Part shown: positions 26,475-35,223 of the stretch, in pieces | How the letters are laid out: each line of letters begins with the position of its first letter | Numbering within the stretch: position 1 is the stretch's first letter | Assembly: GCA_040387835.1 (NCBI GenBank) | Contig: JAZKCZ010000001.1 | Location: forward strand, 1-64,000 | DNA from: Myxococcota bacterium | Lineage (GTDB): Bacteria; Myxococcota; UBA727; JABDBI01 | DNA length: 64,000 nt | Reading direction: 5' to 3' | Notes under the pieces: generated by a model | Told to the model about the DNA's origin: nothing | Database searches by the model: none | Seen by the model: only the letters and a program-made list of their open reading frames with translations | Program-made: the position numbers and the translations under genes

Positions 26475-27713
26475 ATGTATCAAATTTCTATTTTAATGAT
26501 TCTGTTTATGCTGAGCGGATGTGACTTTGATTCGGGATTGCAAACTGACTACTATGGACGTGCTTCTCAAAATCACACAGAACGCCGAGAAAGAGAATAT
26601 GTTCATGACAGAAAACCCCACCCGAATACGGATATGGAAAGTTTAATTATTCAAGGAAACGTTTCGGCTGTTAAAAATTTGCTCGAGCGAGATCCCTCTT
26701 TAATTAACAAGCAGTTTGGATCTAAAGGTCATTCGATATTACAGCGTGCTGTGGAAAGTAGTAAAATTGGCGACTACGATCTGATAGATTATTTACTACT
26801 GCACCCTGATTTAAAGATTAACGCTAAGGATTACTATGATAGCACGGCCTTACATAGTGCAGCATCAAAGGGTGACCCGATCTTGGTAGAAAAATTAATA
26901 GCACGCGGCGCAGAATCTTCGAAAAATAAATATGGATACGGTCCCCTGGACGAAAGAGTGGAACGTTTGAAAAAAGGTGAAGATAAAAACATAGCTGTAT
27001 ATGATCGGGATCAAATTGTTTTGCAGCTTTGTAGAATCGGCGCTCTAACGCATAGAGATTCGGATCCTTATAAATGCAAGATGGTCAAAATATTCTCTCA
27101 AGCCGCTTTCGAGTCCGCCGTTCAAAAAAGAAATTGGGCTTATGTGAAGGATGATTTGGAGCGTGACCCGTCACTAATCAACCAAAAATTCGGTGGAGAT
27201 CAGTCTACTTTGCTGCATAATGTAGTTAAGGAATGTGCTGCGTTCTCCTTAAACAAGGAAGCCCACTGGAGGTTTTTGCGGTATGTTTTAGATTCGCCTG
27301 GCCTAGACACTAATATTAAAGATAGGAACGGCTTGACCGCACTGGACAAGGCTATCTTGTTGACAGTCGCCTGCGAGAAACATGATATTTTTCAAGTTCT
27401 TTGTTCGTCCAAGGTAAAACCAACGGCTTCTAAGTATGCAGAACAATACAGTTGTGATGAAGGATGGAAATTGGAGAAATGCAAATCGATTTGGACCACA
27501 CCTTCCTTGGAAGAAAACAACTGTATTGCTTTTCTAGAGTCTTTCCGCCCTATAGAATCTAAAAGAAAAGCGATCAAAAAAATTGAACTTAAATACCATC
27601 CGGATCGCTGTAAAGATGTTGACTGTGTACCGAAAAAAGAATTTGGTCGGCAATGTGTTGATAATTTTTGGGACTCACTTGAGAAGCATTTTGTGCCTGG
27701 CTTACCTATTTAA
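26475..27713 (+). CDS. Ankyrin-repeat lipoprotein with J-domain-like C-terminus
   Basis: This 412-residue protein carries a lipoprotein signal (MYQISILMILFMLSGC, acylated Cys16). Two blocks of ankyrin-type repeats follow (about 55-160 and 210-290), recognisable by VKNLLERDPSLIN, TALHSAASKGDPILVEKLIARGA and GLTALDKAI. The two blocks resemble each other (DPSLINKQFG versus DPSLINQKFG), suggesting internal duplication. Near the C-terminus, KAIKKIELKYHPDRC (about 362-379) looks like helix II plus the HPD motif of a DnaJ J-domain, followed by a helix-III-like segment. J-domains act with Hsp70 in the cytosol, so a lipid-anchored one is odd. Function unknown; interaction with host proteins is a possibility. 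Confidence 0.75.
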   Translation: MYQISILMILFMLSGCDFDSGLQTDYYGRASQNHTERREREYVHDRKPHPNTDMESLIIQGNVSAVKNLLERDPSLINKQFGSKGHSILQRAVESSKIGDYDLIDYLLLHPDLKINAKDYYDSTALHSAASKGDPILVEKLIARGAESSKNKYGYGPLDERVERLKKGEDKNIAVYDRDQIVLQLCRIGALTHRDSDPYKCKMVKIFSQAAFESAVQKRNWAYVKDDLERDPSLINQKFGGDQSTLLHNVVKECAAFSLNKEAHWRFLRYVLDSPGLDTNIKDRNGLTALDKAILLTVACEKHDIFQVLCSSKVKPTASKYAEQYSCDEGWKLEKCKSIWTTPSLEENNCIAFLESFRPIESKRKAIKKIELKYHPDRCKDVDCVPKKEFGRQCVDNFWDSLEKHFVPGLPI

Positions 27714-27809
27714 GAACTTTTAGTCGACCGAGCCCGATATCTTCATAAATGCGGTTTCCAAGCTGCTTCCTGTGAACGCTTTTGGGGTGTCTCGTTAATG
27801 ACCGCGAAC

Positions 27810-27836
27810 GCAACTTGTTTGAAGTTCAGCCGATAA
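27810..27836 (+). promoter_or_regulatory. Sigma-28 (FliA)-type promoter before the T3S rod candidate
   Basis: GCCGATAA at 27829-27836 matches the FliA -10 consensus at all 8 positions. The -35 region (27810-27817, GCAACTTG) matches TAAAGTTT at only 4 of 8. A start about 6 bases downstream would give a leader of about 24 bases with a strong AAGGAGGA ribosome site (27853-27860), 5 bases before ATG 27866. Confidence 0.65.
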
Positions 27837-27865
27837 CAGTGTTAGAATCAAAAAGGAGGAGCTTC

Positions 27866-28276
27866 ATGCCCATCACACCGGTCTCTGCAGGCGTTCAGCC
27901 ATTAGGCCAATTAGCTAAAGCCGCTTTAAACAAGGTTAAGCCTACAGGTCCAGGATCGCATTCCTTTGGGCAAGTGCTCCAAAAAAGTAAAGAGCTTAAC
28001 AGCGCTCAAAATGTGTCCAACCTGCAAAACATAGATCTGCAAAAGACACAAAAAGTTCCAACTGCGATTAAATCTCTTTTCAACAACTGGCAGAAAGACC
28101 AAAATTCCATGCAGAAAATCATGAACGTGGCGATGAGCGGACAGACTTTTACGCCTAGCCAGCTGATTGTGCTGCAACAGGCGACTTATAAAGTGACTTT
28201 TGAACTCGAAACCATGAGTAAACTGGTTGAGCAGGCGAGCTCTTCGATAAAAACCACCATGCAAACCCAGGTCTAG
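27866..28276 (+). CDS. sctI: Putative type III secretion inner-rod protein (SctI-like)
   Basis: This 136-residue protein has a polar, flexible N-terminal half and a helical C-terminus (MQKIMNVAMSG, FTPSQLIVLQQATYKV, ELETMSKLVEQASSSIKT, ending MQTQV). This pattern fits YscI/SctI inner-rod proteins, which have a Leu-Gln helix followed by a C-terminal polymerisation helix. FliE is a weaker alternative. No signal peptide is present, as expected for a type III substrate. I chose ATG 27866 because of the perfect Shine-Dalgarno just upstream and the sigma-28 -10 box before it; the longer frame from 27782 is unlikely. It stands alone, 15.5 kb from sctN-O-P. Confidence 0.65.
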   Translation: MPITPVSAGVQPLGQLAKAALNKVKPTGPGSHSFGQVLQKSKELNSAQNVSNLQNIDLQKTQKVPTAIKSLFNNWQKDQNSMQKIMNVAMSGQTFTPSQLIVLQQATYKVTFELETMSKLVEQASSSIKTTMQTQV

Positions 28277-28308
28277 CGGGCATTGACTGCGCCTGTTAGA
28301 GAATAATT

Positions 28309-29541
28309 ATGATTTTGACTTTCATCGCTTGTGTGGTGTTGATGGCTTTGGTGTCAGCAGCGGAAACGGCGCTTACATCCTTATCTGAAACCAAGACCAG
28401 ACAGCTCATTGAGACCAAGCGCAAGCGGCTTCAGGTCTTGAAGCTTTGGCTTGAACACCCCAATCGCGTGCTTACCACCCTTCTGATTGCCAACAATGCG
28501 GCAGGGGCGTTAAGCGCTTCGCTTGCTACGGTAATTGTTGAGGAATTTTTCGGTAATTACGTGATTGGCATTGCGGCCGGTATCACCACTTTGGTGATGC
28601 TGATTTTTGGAGAAGTGACGCCTAAAACTTTTGCCCGGCACAATGCCGAGTTCTTGGCGCCTATTTTGTTGAATCTTTTAAGACCTTTATATTGGCTGTT
28701 TTATCCGCTGGTTTTTATTTTGAGCTGGATTGCGGCCATTGCTGTTCGCATTTTAGGCGGGAAGACGACTTCGGATGGGCCTCTGGCTACTGAAGAAGAC
28801 ATCGATTACATGATTCGCTTAGGAAACGAAGAAGGGGTGCTGGCCAGCGAAGAAGGAGCCATGCTGCAAAGCGTGATTGAGTTTAGAGATACACTGGTCA
28901 AGGGCGCCACAGTGCCTAGGACTCAGATTTGTAGTTTTGACACTTCGGAAAGCTTAGATGAAATTCGAAGACAGGTATTGGAGCACGGACATTCCCGGTA
29001 TCCGGTTTATGAAGATAACATTGATAATATTATTGGTATTTTTCATTCTAAAGATTTGCTGACACCAGGGCTTAAGGACTGGAAAAAGATGATTAGACCG
29101 GCATTATTTGTGCCGGAGATGATGCGACTTTGGGAAGTCTTAAAAGAGTTTCGCAGGGGCAAGACGCATCTTGCCATTGTGGTGGATGAGTACGGCGGGA
29201 CTGCTGGGATTATCTCCCTAGAAGATGTTTTAGAAGAAATCGTGGGTGAAATTCGCGATGAATATGATGATGAAGAAGAGCATTTGTTTACTCAGTTGCC
29301 CACCGGTGAGTTTGAAGCCAGCGGCTTAGCCAGCATTTATGAACTGGGAGAAGCTCTGAGACTGACTTTGGATGATGATGAAGACTACGAAACTTTGGCT
29401 GGCTTCTTGATCGCTATCTATGGGAAAATGCCCATGCCAGGGACCGAAATCGAGTTTCAAGAATGGCGGTTCATTGTTGAACAAACGGATGGCAAGAAGA
29501 TCGAGCGTGTAAAAATATGCCCCATTTTGACCGAATCTTAG
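28309..29541 (+). CDS. CorC/HlyC-type membrane protein (DUF21-CBS-CorC)
   Basis: This 410-residue integral membrane protein has the N-terminal DUF21 transporter domain with about four membrane segments (VSAAETALTSLSETK, IFGEVTPKTFARHNAE, LLRPLYWLFYPLVFILSW). Two CBS domains follow (about 200-315: VPRTQI, HGHSRYPVYE, VDEYGGTAGIISLEDVLEEIVGEI), then a C-terminal FAD-binding-like CorC_HlyC domain (GLASIYELGEALRL, LAGFLIAIYGKMP). Family members (CorB/CorC, YhdP, MpfA) are linked to magnesium and cobalt efflux. The stop overlaps the next gene by 25 bases. Confidence 0.9.
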   Translation: MILTFIACVVLMALVSAAETALTSLSETKTRQLIETKRKRLQVLKLWLEHPNRVLTTLLIANNAAGALSASLATVIVEEFFGNYVIGIAAGITTLVMLIFGEVTPKTFARHNAEFLAPILLNLLRPLYWLFYPLVFILSWIAAIAVRILGGKTTSDGPLATEEDIDYMIRLGNEEGVLASEEGAMLQSVIEFRDTLVKGATVPRTQICSFDTSESLDEIRRQVLEHGHSRYPVYEDNIDNIIGIFHSKDLLTPGLKDWKKMIRPALFVPEMMRLWEVLKEFRRGKTHLAIVVDEYGGTAGIISLEDVLEEIVGEIRDEYDDEEEHLFTQLPTGEFEASGLASIYELGEALRLTLDDDEDYETLAGFLIAIYGKMPMPGTEIEFQEWRFIVEQTDGKKIERVKICPILTES

Positions 29542-30695
29542 ATCACGTTGAAAGTCCAAAATGGCGAAGAAGACTTTATAGCGTCAAAAGGGTGCTTCAA
29601 AGGCTGCGCCCCTTTGGGGGCATGTCTGAAGGCAATTATATTGAGGTATTTAAAGAACAGCATGTGATTTTAGCTCAGATGCTGTCTGCCATTGAACAGG
29701 CTCAAAAAAGAGTCTGGCTTGAAACTTATATTTATGAAGGCGATGCGGTCGGAACCAAAATAAGAGATGCGTTGATCGATGCTCGGACGCGTGGGTGTGA
29801 AGTTATTTTACTTTACGACCATTTTGGCTCGTCCAGATTACCCAGAGGCTTTATGACGCCTTTGTTAAAAGCTGGCGCTGAAGTGGTCAACTTTAACCCG
29901 ATTTGGGCATGGCGACGAAAAGGGCCTTTGCTCTTTCGAAACCACCGGAAAGTATTAATCATTGATGAAGACTTAAGCTTCTGCGGCAGCATGAATATTT
30001 CCTTAAACCCGGGCATGTCTTTTAGAGACACGGTAATGAAAATCAAAGGTCCGGCCACCCAAGAGCTGGGTAGGTTGTTTTTGGAAGCATTGCAGGAAAC
30101 AACGGGCGAAGAAAAAAGCGATTCGTACGTGCCTGCCCAATATCCGGGCGGGGTATTTGCCCAAGTATTGGCATCGAATCAACGGCGTAAGATTGTCTCC
30201 ATCCAAAGATCTATGGAGCTCAGTTTAAACCGAGCTACGACGTATTGTTACTTCACCACGCCCTATTTTTTGCCGCATGCTGGGCTTCGTAAGGCAATGA
30301 TTGAAGCTGCTGAACGCGGCGTTGATGTTCGCGTATTAACAGCTGGGTTGTCGGATGTTCCGCTCATGCGGCTGGCAGCGCAGTACGTCTATAGCTTGTT
30401 CTTGCGGGCCGGAATTCGAATTTACGAACTGGACGGGCAGACTTTGCATGCAAAGACGGCCGTTATCGACGGCATCTATGCCTGGGTCGGATCCTATAAT
30501 TTAGACCATTGGTCAGCCAGACGTAATTTGGAAGTGAACGTTGGCGTGATTGACCCCTACTTAGCGGACGAATTAGAGGCTCATTTTGATGCAGATCTGG
30601 AGAGTTCCAGGGAGATTTCCTGGGCTGTTTGGCGTAAACGGTCTTGGTTTCGACGAATCGTTAATTTTATGGCTTACCAGGTCATGCGCCTTTAA
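29517..30695 (+). CDS. Cardiolipin synthase/phospholipase D family protein (ClsB-like)
   Basis: This 392-residue phospholipase-D-superfamily enzyme has two HKD motifs, NHRKVLIIDEDLSFCGSMN (about 141-160) and LHAKTAVIDGIYAWVGSYN (about 317-335). These form one active site for phosphatidyl transfer and cardiolipin formation. It lacks N-terminal membrane segments, which fits ClsB rather than ClsA; a basic amphipathic start (RRRLYSVKRVLQRLR) could bind the membrane. It overlaps the preceding CorC-like gene. The stop overlaps the convergent propeller-hydrolase gene by 4 bases. Confidence 0.9.
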   Translation: MPHFDRILDHVESPKWRRRLYSVKRVLQRLRPFGGMSEGNYIEVFKEQHVILAQMLSAIEQAQKRVWLETYIYEGDAVGTKIRDALIDARTRGCEVILLYDHFGSSRLPRGFMTPLLKAGAEVVNFNPIWAWRRKGPLLFRNHRKVLIIDEDLSFCGSMNISLNPGMSFRDTVMKIKGPATQELGRLFLEALQETTGEEKSDSYVPAQYPGGVFAQVLASNQRRKIVSIQRSMELSLNRATTYCYFTTPYFLPHAGLRKAMIEAAERGVDVRVLTAGLSDVPLMRLAAQYVYSLFLRAGIRIYELDGQTLHAKTAVIDGIYAWVGSYNLDHWSARRNLEVNVGVIDPYLADELEAHFDADLESSREISWAVWRKRSWFRRIVNFMAYQVMRL

Positions 30696-33040
30696 GAGGG
30701 TACTTTTGCCGCGTTAATCTGAAATTTTAGTCGTTCAATTTCGCTAACACTCGGATGCGCAGCCTTTTCTAACTCAATTTTCAATACGTAAAAATTGTTA
30801 GCGGGATAGCGCAGCAGGTCGTTAATTATTTTAGGAAGTGAGCCGATCAAGTATTTGAGATTGCTGTGGCTCTGAATTGGGCCTGACAAATAGTCGTTAG
30901 TGGTTTCCACTTTGGTGACATAAATGTTGACGCTATTAAAGCGGTCATTATGCTCGAAAAGACCCAATTTTTGGAGATCTTCTCGAAAGTACATTCGGGC
31001 TGACTGCGTGTGAGTTCCGGTGCCCAAACGGTTTCGATTGGTTAACTCGTACGAGCCATAATGTTGCACCCAGTCATTGTCGGTGTAAAACTGAAATAGG
31101 TAGTTGACGTTATCGGTAATAAAATCCTTTCGAATCGGTGTTGCCAAGGTGACGATTAAGTACGGGGTTCGGTACTCTCTAATTGTTTTGGCAAAGTGCA
31201 ATATGACATTACCGCCATGCGAATGGCCAATATAGCAGTCTGCGTACTCGTTCGGAGGGAAGTAAGTTCTGACGAGATTAGCCAGCTCTTCTCCTGCAAC
31301 AATGCGAGCGGCGTTGTCATTTACCCCGCTCCAGCCGAAAGAGTACAGTTCGACTGGCGCGTTCTGATCGTTGGCCATTAATTGGGCCATGTATTTCGTT
31401 TGCCTAAAAAGTAGATTTTCATCGGATCTATATTCCTGTGAACCTGCTGCGTAGGTGCCGTGAATATTGAAGACAACCATTTTTTTGTTAACTGTTTGTG
31501 TCCAAGGCCATGTAAAGAGCGAAGCAGCGCCGGTAGGATAGAACTCTAAGGCTCTGTCTATTTTAGTATGGGTATTGCCAACTTCTTTAAGCTCCGCGTT
31601 TAGATCCTCGAGTCCTCGAACTGACATGCTGACATAGTGCATGCCCAGCACTCGGTCATTGTCTCTAATATCGGCCCCGGTATCACCAAACCACGGCATG
31701 GGTTTATACAGTGCTTTGACCGGGAGGCGATTTTCGATCTCCGTTAAAATGGTTTTAAATTTAGCCAGTACCATGCCAAACCTTTGGATAAATTCTTGCT
31801 GTTTCGCGGCATCTTTTAGTGGATCAATTTTATAATATGAATACAGGGACGATAAAGAAACATAGGCTCTTCTAATCAGGTGAAATAGTTGTGGATCTTT
31901 CGAAACCGACTCCCAGTAGCCTTGTTGAATAGACGCGGCCAAACTATCTAGTGGCTCAATCATGTCTAACCGGTTCTTGCCAAAAAAGAAGTTGGTTACT
32001 TTAGTGACCCAGCCACCATTAAATACGCTCCATGCGTTAGTCTGCGGATCAAAATCAAGTCGGTCTAAACCTTGCCTAGAAGCGATGGTCGTGAGCGCAG
32101 TTATGTCCTGCGCGCTTAAAGCTCGGGCGATATGCGCGCTGCTCCACAAACTTTTCCCTGCAGCGATCCAAATGCTGCCCGTGGTTTGATGAAAAAATAA
32201 GTCGCTTGTGTTTTGGATTTCGTTCTTGATCGTGATCCGGCTATCCATTAGCCCCATTTGAAGTAAAGCCTGGCTGGTGCCAACCCAAAGGTTATGCTCG
32301 TCCGCAACCAATGCAGTAATAGGTGCTTTCTGAGGCAAAGGCAAAAGAGCGCTCGGGATACGCGAAATGGTGTTGTAATAGGACAGGCCCGCATCAGAGC
32401 CAATCCATAAGCGGTTTAATCTGTCTAATACCAAAGCTTTCACCGCGCCAGTAACGTTCAAATGGCTAATCTGTCTGCCTTGACGCGTAAATTGATAGAT
32501 CCCTTGGCTTTGAGTGCCAATAAAACAAATTTGGTCCGTACAAGCACAGCTGGTTGCTGCAATATTGGGCAGCCAATTGGCTGAACTTCTTTCATCAAAA
32601 CTCAAATCAACCGCGCCACCGACACCTCCTCGGTCTGGCTGTATGGTGATGAGCATGCTGTCTTTATCAGGGCAAAGGTCCGAAATGTAATTGCCAGGCA
32701 ATTTGGTGTTCGCGGTGGACAGCCTTTCTGTAAACCACTTATTGGAAGGGCTCAGTCGCTCGATGCCTTGCCCGTAATAGCCGGCTTTACCGATCCAGAT
32801 CGTTCCATCGGCCGTTTGCGTCAGAGCTGTGATTTTATCCAGGGCCCTATCGCCTCCCGCTTTATGATAGACGGTCCAATGGGCGCCTTGCAGGTGATGT
32901 AAACCTTTTGTGGTCCCCACATAGAGTTCGTTATTTTGGCTTAGGAGGATTTTTGAAATACTGTTTGGGAATACGTATTGTTTTACAATTTCGTCCGCAT
33001 GCAATAAGTTGCAAAGCAATAATGATAAAACAAACTTCAT
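30692..33040 (-). CDS. Exported beta-propeller fused to an alpha/beta hydrolase
   Basis: The start is ATG 33040, giving a signal peptide MKFVLSLLLCNLLHA and about 782 residues. The N-terminal 330 residues are repeated propeller blades of the two-component-regulator type (ALTQTADGTIWIGKAG, ALVLDRLNRLWIGSDAGL, ALVADEHNLWVGTSQALL). A helical linker (about 340-480) follows, then an alpha/beta hydrolase domain with oxyanion region NIHGTYAAG and nucleophile elbow CYIGHSHGGN (Ser near residue 606), as in lipases. The catalytic acid and histidine were not assigned with confidence. Such propellers usually sense ligands in membrane kinases, so this fusion is unusual. Role unknown; a secreted, substrate-sensing esterase is possible. 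Confidence 0.72.
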   Translation of the reverse strand: MKFVLSLLLCNLLHADEIVKQYVFPNSISKILLSQNNELYVGTTKGLHHLQGAHWTVYHKAGGDRALDKITALTQTADGTIWIGKAGYYGQGIERLSPSNKWFTERLSTANTKLPGNYISDLCPDKDSMLITIQPDRGGVGGAVDLSFDERSSANWLPNIAATSCACTDQICFIGTQSQGIYQFTRQGRQISHLNVTGAVKALVLDRLNRLWIGSDAGLSYYNTISRIPSALLPLPQKAPITALVADEHNLWVGTSQALLQMGLMDSRITIKNEIQNTSDLFFHQTTGSIWIAAGKSLWSSAHIARALSAQDITALTTIASRQGLDRLDFDPQTNAWSVFNGGWVTKVTNFFFGKNRLDMIEPLDSLAASIQQGYWESVSKDPQLFHLIRRAYVSLSSLYSYYKIDPLKDAAKQQEFIQRFGMVLAKFKTILTEIENRLPVKALYKPMPWFGDTGADIRDNDRVLGMHYVSMSVRGLEDLNAELKEVGNTHTKIDRALEFYPTGAASLFTWPWTQTVNKKMVVFNIHGTYAAGSQEYRSDENLLFRQTKYMAQLMANDQNAPVELYSFGWSGVNDNAARIVAGEELANLVRTYFPPNEYADCYIGHSHGGNVILHFAKTIREYRTPYLIVTLATPIRKDFITDNVNYLFQFYTDNDWVQHYGSYELTNRNRLGTGTHTQSARMYFREDLQKLGLFEHNDRFNSVNIYVTKVETTNDYLSGPIQSHSNLKYLIGSLPKIINDLLRYPANNFYVLKIELEKAAHPSVSEIERLKFQINAAKVPS

Positions 33041-33044
33041 GCTA

Positions 33045-33076
33045 TTAATATAGATTTTTAGGTGTGTTATAGTCAA
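33045..33076. promoter_or_regulatory. Overlapping divergent leaderless promoters (33040 and 33080 genes)
   Basis: Minus strand: TTGACT (33076-33071), 18 bases, TATATT (33052-33047), 6 bases, ATG 33040. Plus strand: TTAATA (33045-33050), 17 bases, TATAGT (33068-33073), 6 bases, ATG 33080. Each -35 overlaps the other gene's -10 box. The whole divergent region between the two start codons is 39 bases. Confidence 0.55.
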
Positions 33077-33079
33077 CTA

Positions 33080-35215
33080 ATGGATAGCCTTAGAAGGTTC
33101 GTAGGTTTGGCTAAAGTGCCTGAGACCAGGGCCACTGAAACTTCTGGTCAAGCCCCAACGGTGGATGCTTTCGAGGCTCCTAAACTCACTTTAAAAGAAA
33201 ATTTGCTGCTAGAGCACAGCAAATTAAAGGTTGCTTTTGACACTGAACATGGCCCTAAGTTGGCGGAATTCCACTCCCAACTAGCTCAGGCACAAGCGGA
33301 TTTGGCTCGCTTTGATCAAGTTAAAAATATGGATCTAGATGAGTGGAGCAGCAATCTCGATTTCGTCAAAAGTAAGCTTGAACATCCTGAGTCGCTAATG
33401 CATGAAGATTTGCAAAAGTACCAAGGTTGGTTGAAGGCACTGGAAGCAAAACCCCTTGCTGGTACGCCAGAACAGCTCGTTCAGGTTATGCTCCTGCTGA
33501 TGACTTTAGAGGCACTGGTGCACCCAGATGCTCCCGTTATGGAGCGCCCCTCTGTGCCTTCCGGCAATGAGCCCGATTACGAAACAGAGATTCGTACCCG
33601 GTTGGACGCTGCCCAACGCGGTTTAGATGCCAGCGGTAAAAATACTCAGGTCCAACTTTTACAAATACAGGAGATTAAAAAGCGTCTAAGTCTTATTCGG
33701 GCCGAGGAAGAGCACCGTGATATTGTGATTGATACAGCTCAAAGATCAAAAGCGACGTTTGGATTCCAAGAACGAAGCAGAAGACTGACCGAAACTATCA
33801 CAGCGATGCGAGCAAATTCGGTTCCGCCATTAACGCCGGTTAACGAAAATAATAGAAAAGAGCTGGAGGTCCGATTTAGATTGCAGCTGCATGAGCTAGA
33901 GAAATGGGATCTGGATATGAAGATTGCTAGCCGGGGCGGGGACCCATATGAATCTAAAACTTCGCTACCAAATATACCGGAAATGGTTCGGCAATTCCAA
34001 CTTGCTCGTCTTGGTGTCGCTAATATTAGCGATGCCTACAAAGCACTATTTAAAACGACAGCAGATATGAACTTGGCAGAGTTAGGGAAGTCTGTGTCTG
34101 TCGAAAGGCTAAAAGAACTATTGGCCAGCGCGAGAGACCTTGCGAGGGACTATCCCCTGGAAGCAGCCGATTTGGGGGCTAATTTGGCGCACGCTTACAG
34201 CATATTGAATTTGAATGGTAGCGTGACGGCTGAGTTGCAGGTGGTATTGCAGAGGCGCACAGCCGAAAATCAGGTTATAGACGCCGTTTTAGGTCAGCAG
34301 CAAGCGTTGTATAGCGCCGGCGAGCTGAAAAAAATGACACTTGAACAATTGGCGCTGATCGATTTTTGTAGTCGAGCACCGTATATCGCGGGTGTTTTAA
34401 TGCAGGATCATATGACCGGCGCAAAAGCAGCGCAGGCAGCTGCTGCTTGGATCCCTGGACTCGGTGCTTGGACTCCGGTCAGGATGGCTGCGGGAGCAGC
34501 GGGTGCCATCGCGGAAGTGAAGGCTCAAAAAGAAGCGGCTCGGTTAATTTCACGGCGGTATGAAGTTACTGCGAATACTATTTTACGAGGCATACAAGGC
34601 TACCAAAATGGTGGGTATGCAGGCGCTCTGCGTGACGCTGCTTCCTATGCGACCACCAGGCAAATGTTGCAAACATCAGGCGAGATTTTTAGAACAGCGG
34701 TGGAGGGCAGAAGTATCGATACGCTGTTACAGGGGTGGCGCCAAGCGCCGGGGACTGAGGCCGCCAAGGCAACGGTTGCGTGGGGGGCTGGTCTCGCGGC
34801 TGGTGCTTCCGCGTTTGGTTCGGCGGTGGCTGCAGCAGGAGGTACGGTTTCTGTTGGAGCCATCTTGTGGCCTGCCGCTGTGGTAGCGGGTGTGGGCATT
34901 AGCGCTCGTTACGCGACCAGTGCGGTGCATGATCGTTTCAAATCAGCTGAAACTAAACTATCAGAGAAACAGCAACAGACTGCAGGCCGGCTTAAAAATG
35001 CGTATGCAAGATTAATGGCTGAAAGACCTCTTCTGCCTGCTTTAACAGATGCCGATTTTTCTCGGGCTTCGTTGGAGCTCAAGCCAGACGAATCAATTAT
35101 CGCTCGTGCAACTCAAAAGCTCAATGAACAACAGACGGCGACCATAGCAGACGTTGATCCAAACGTTGCCTTAGCAGTGATTGACCGACTCGCTCTTGAG
35201 CCAACTTCGAGGTAA
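33080..35215 (+). CDS. Large helical protein with Ala/Gly-rich hydrophobic segments
   Basis: This 711-residue product has no signal peptide. Most of it is charged, coiled-coil-like helix (about 45-440). Two Ala/Gly-rich hydrophobic stretches follow: about 444-480 (KAAQAAAAWIPGLGAW) and about 560-610 (GAGLAAGASAFGSAVAAAGG, then ILWPAAVVAGVG). These could insert into membranes. A soluble helical tail closes the protein. No family is recognised. Long coiled coils plus Ala/Gly-rich hairpins without a Sec signal recall type III translocators and effectors, and T3S genes are nearby, but this is speculation. ATG 33080 is chosen because a TATAGT box lies 6 bases upstream; GTG 33062 is less likely. 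Confidence 0.7.
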   Translation: MDSLRRFVGLAKVPETRATETSGQAPTVDAFEAPKLTLKENLLLEHSKLKVAFDTEHGPKLAEFHSQLAQAQADLARFDQVKNMDLDEWSSNLDFVKSKLEHPESLMHEDLQKYQGWLKALEAKPLAGTPEQLVQVMLLLMTLEALVHPDAPVMERPSVPSGNEPDYETEIRTRLDAAQRGLDASGKNTQVQLLQIQEIKKRLSLIRAEEEHRDIVIDTAQRSKATFGFQERSRRLTETITAMRANSVPPLTPVNENNRKELEVRFRLQLHELEKWDLDMKIASRGGDPYESKTSLPNIPEMVRQFQLARLGVANISDAYKALFKTTADMNLAELGKSVSVERLKELLASARDLARDYPLEAADLGANLAHAYSILNLNGSVTAELQVVLQRRTAENQVIDAVLGQQQALYSAGELKKMTLEQLALIDFCSRAPYIAGVLMQDHMTGAKAAQAAAAWIPGLGAWTPVRMAAGAAGAIAEVKAQKEAARLISRRYEVTANTILRGIQGYQNGGYAGALRDAASYATTRQMLQTSGEIFRTAVEGRSIDTLLQGWRQAPGTEAAKATVAWGAGLAAGASAFGSAVAAAGGTVSVGAILWPAAVVAGVGISARYATSAVHDRFKSAETKLSEKQQQTAGRLKNAYARLMAERPLLPALTDADFSRASLELKPDESIIARATQKLNEQQTATIADVDPNVALAVIDRLALEPTSR

Positions 35216-35223
35216 GCTATTTC

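Noticed and set aside
27782-27865. Longer form of the SctI-like protein
   Set aside because: The extension contains the sigma-28 -10 box and the ideal ribosome site for ATG 27866, so it is leader, not coding.
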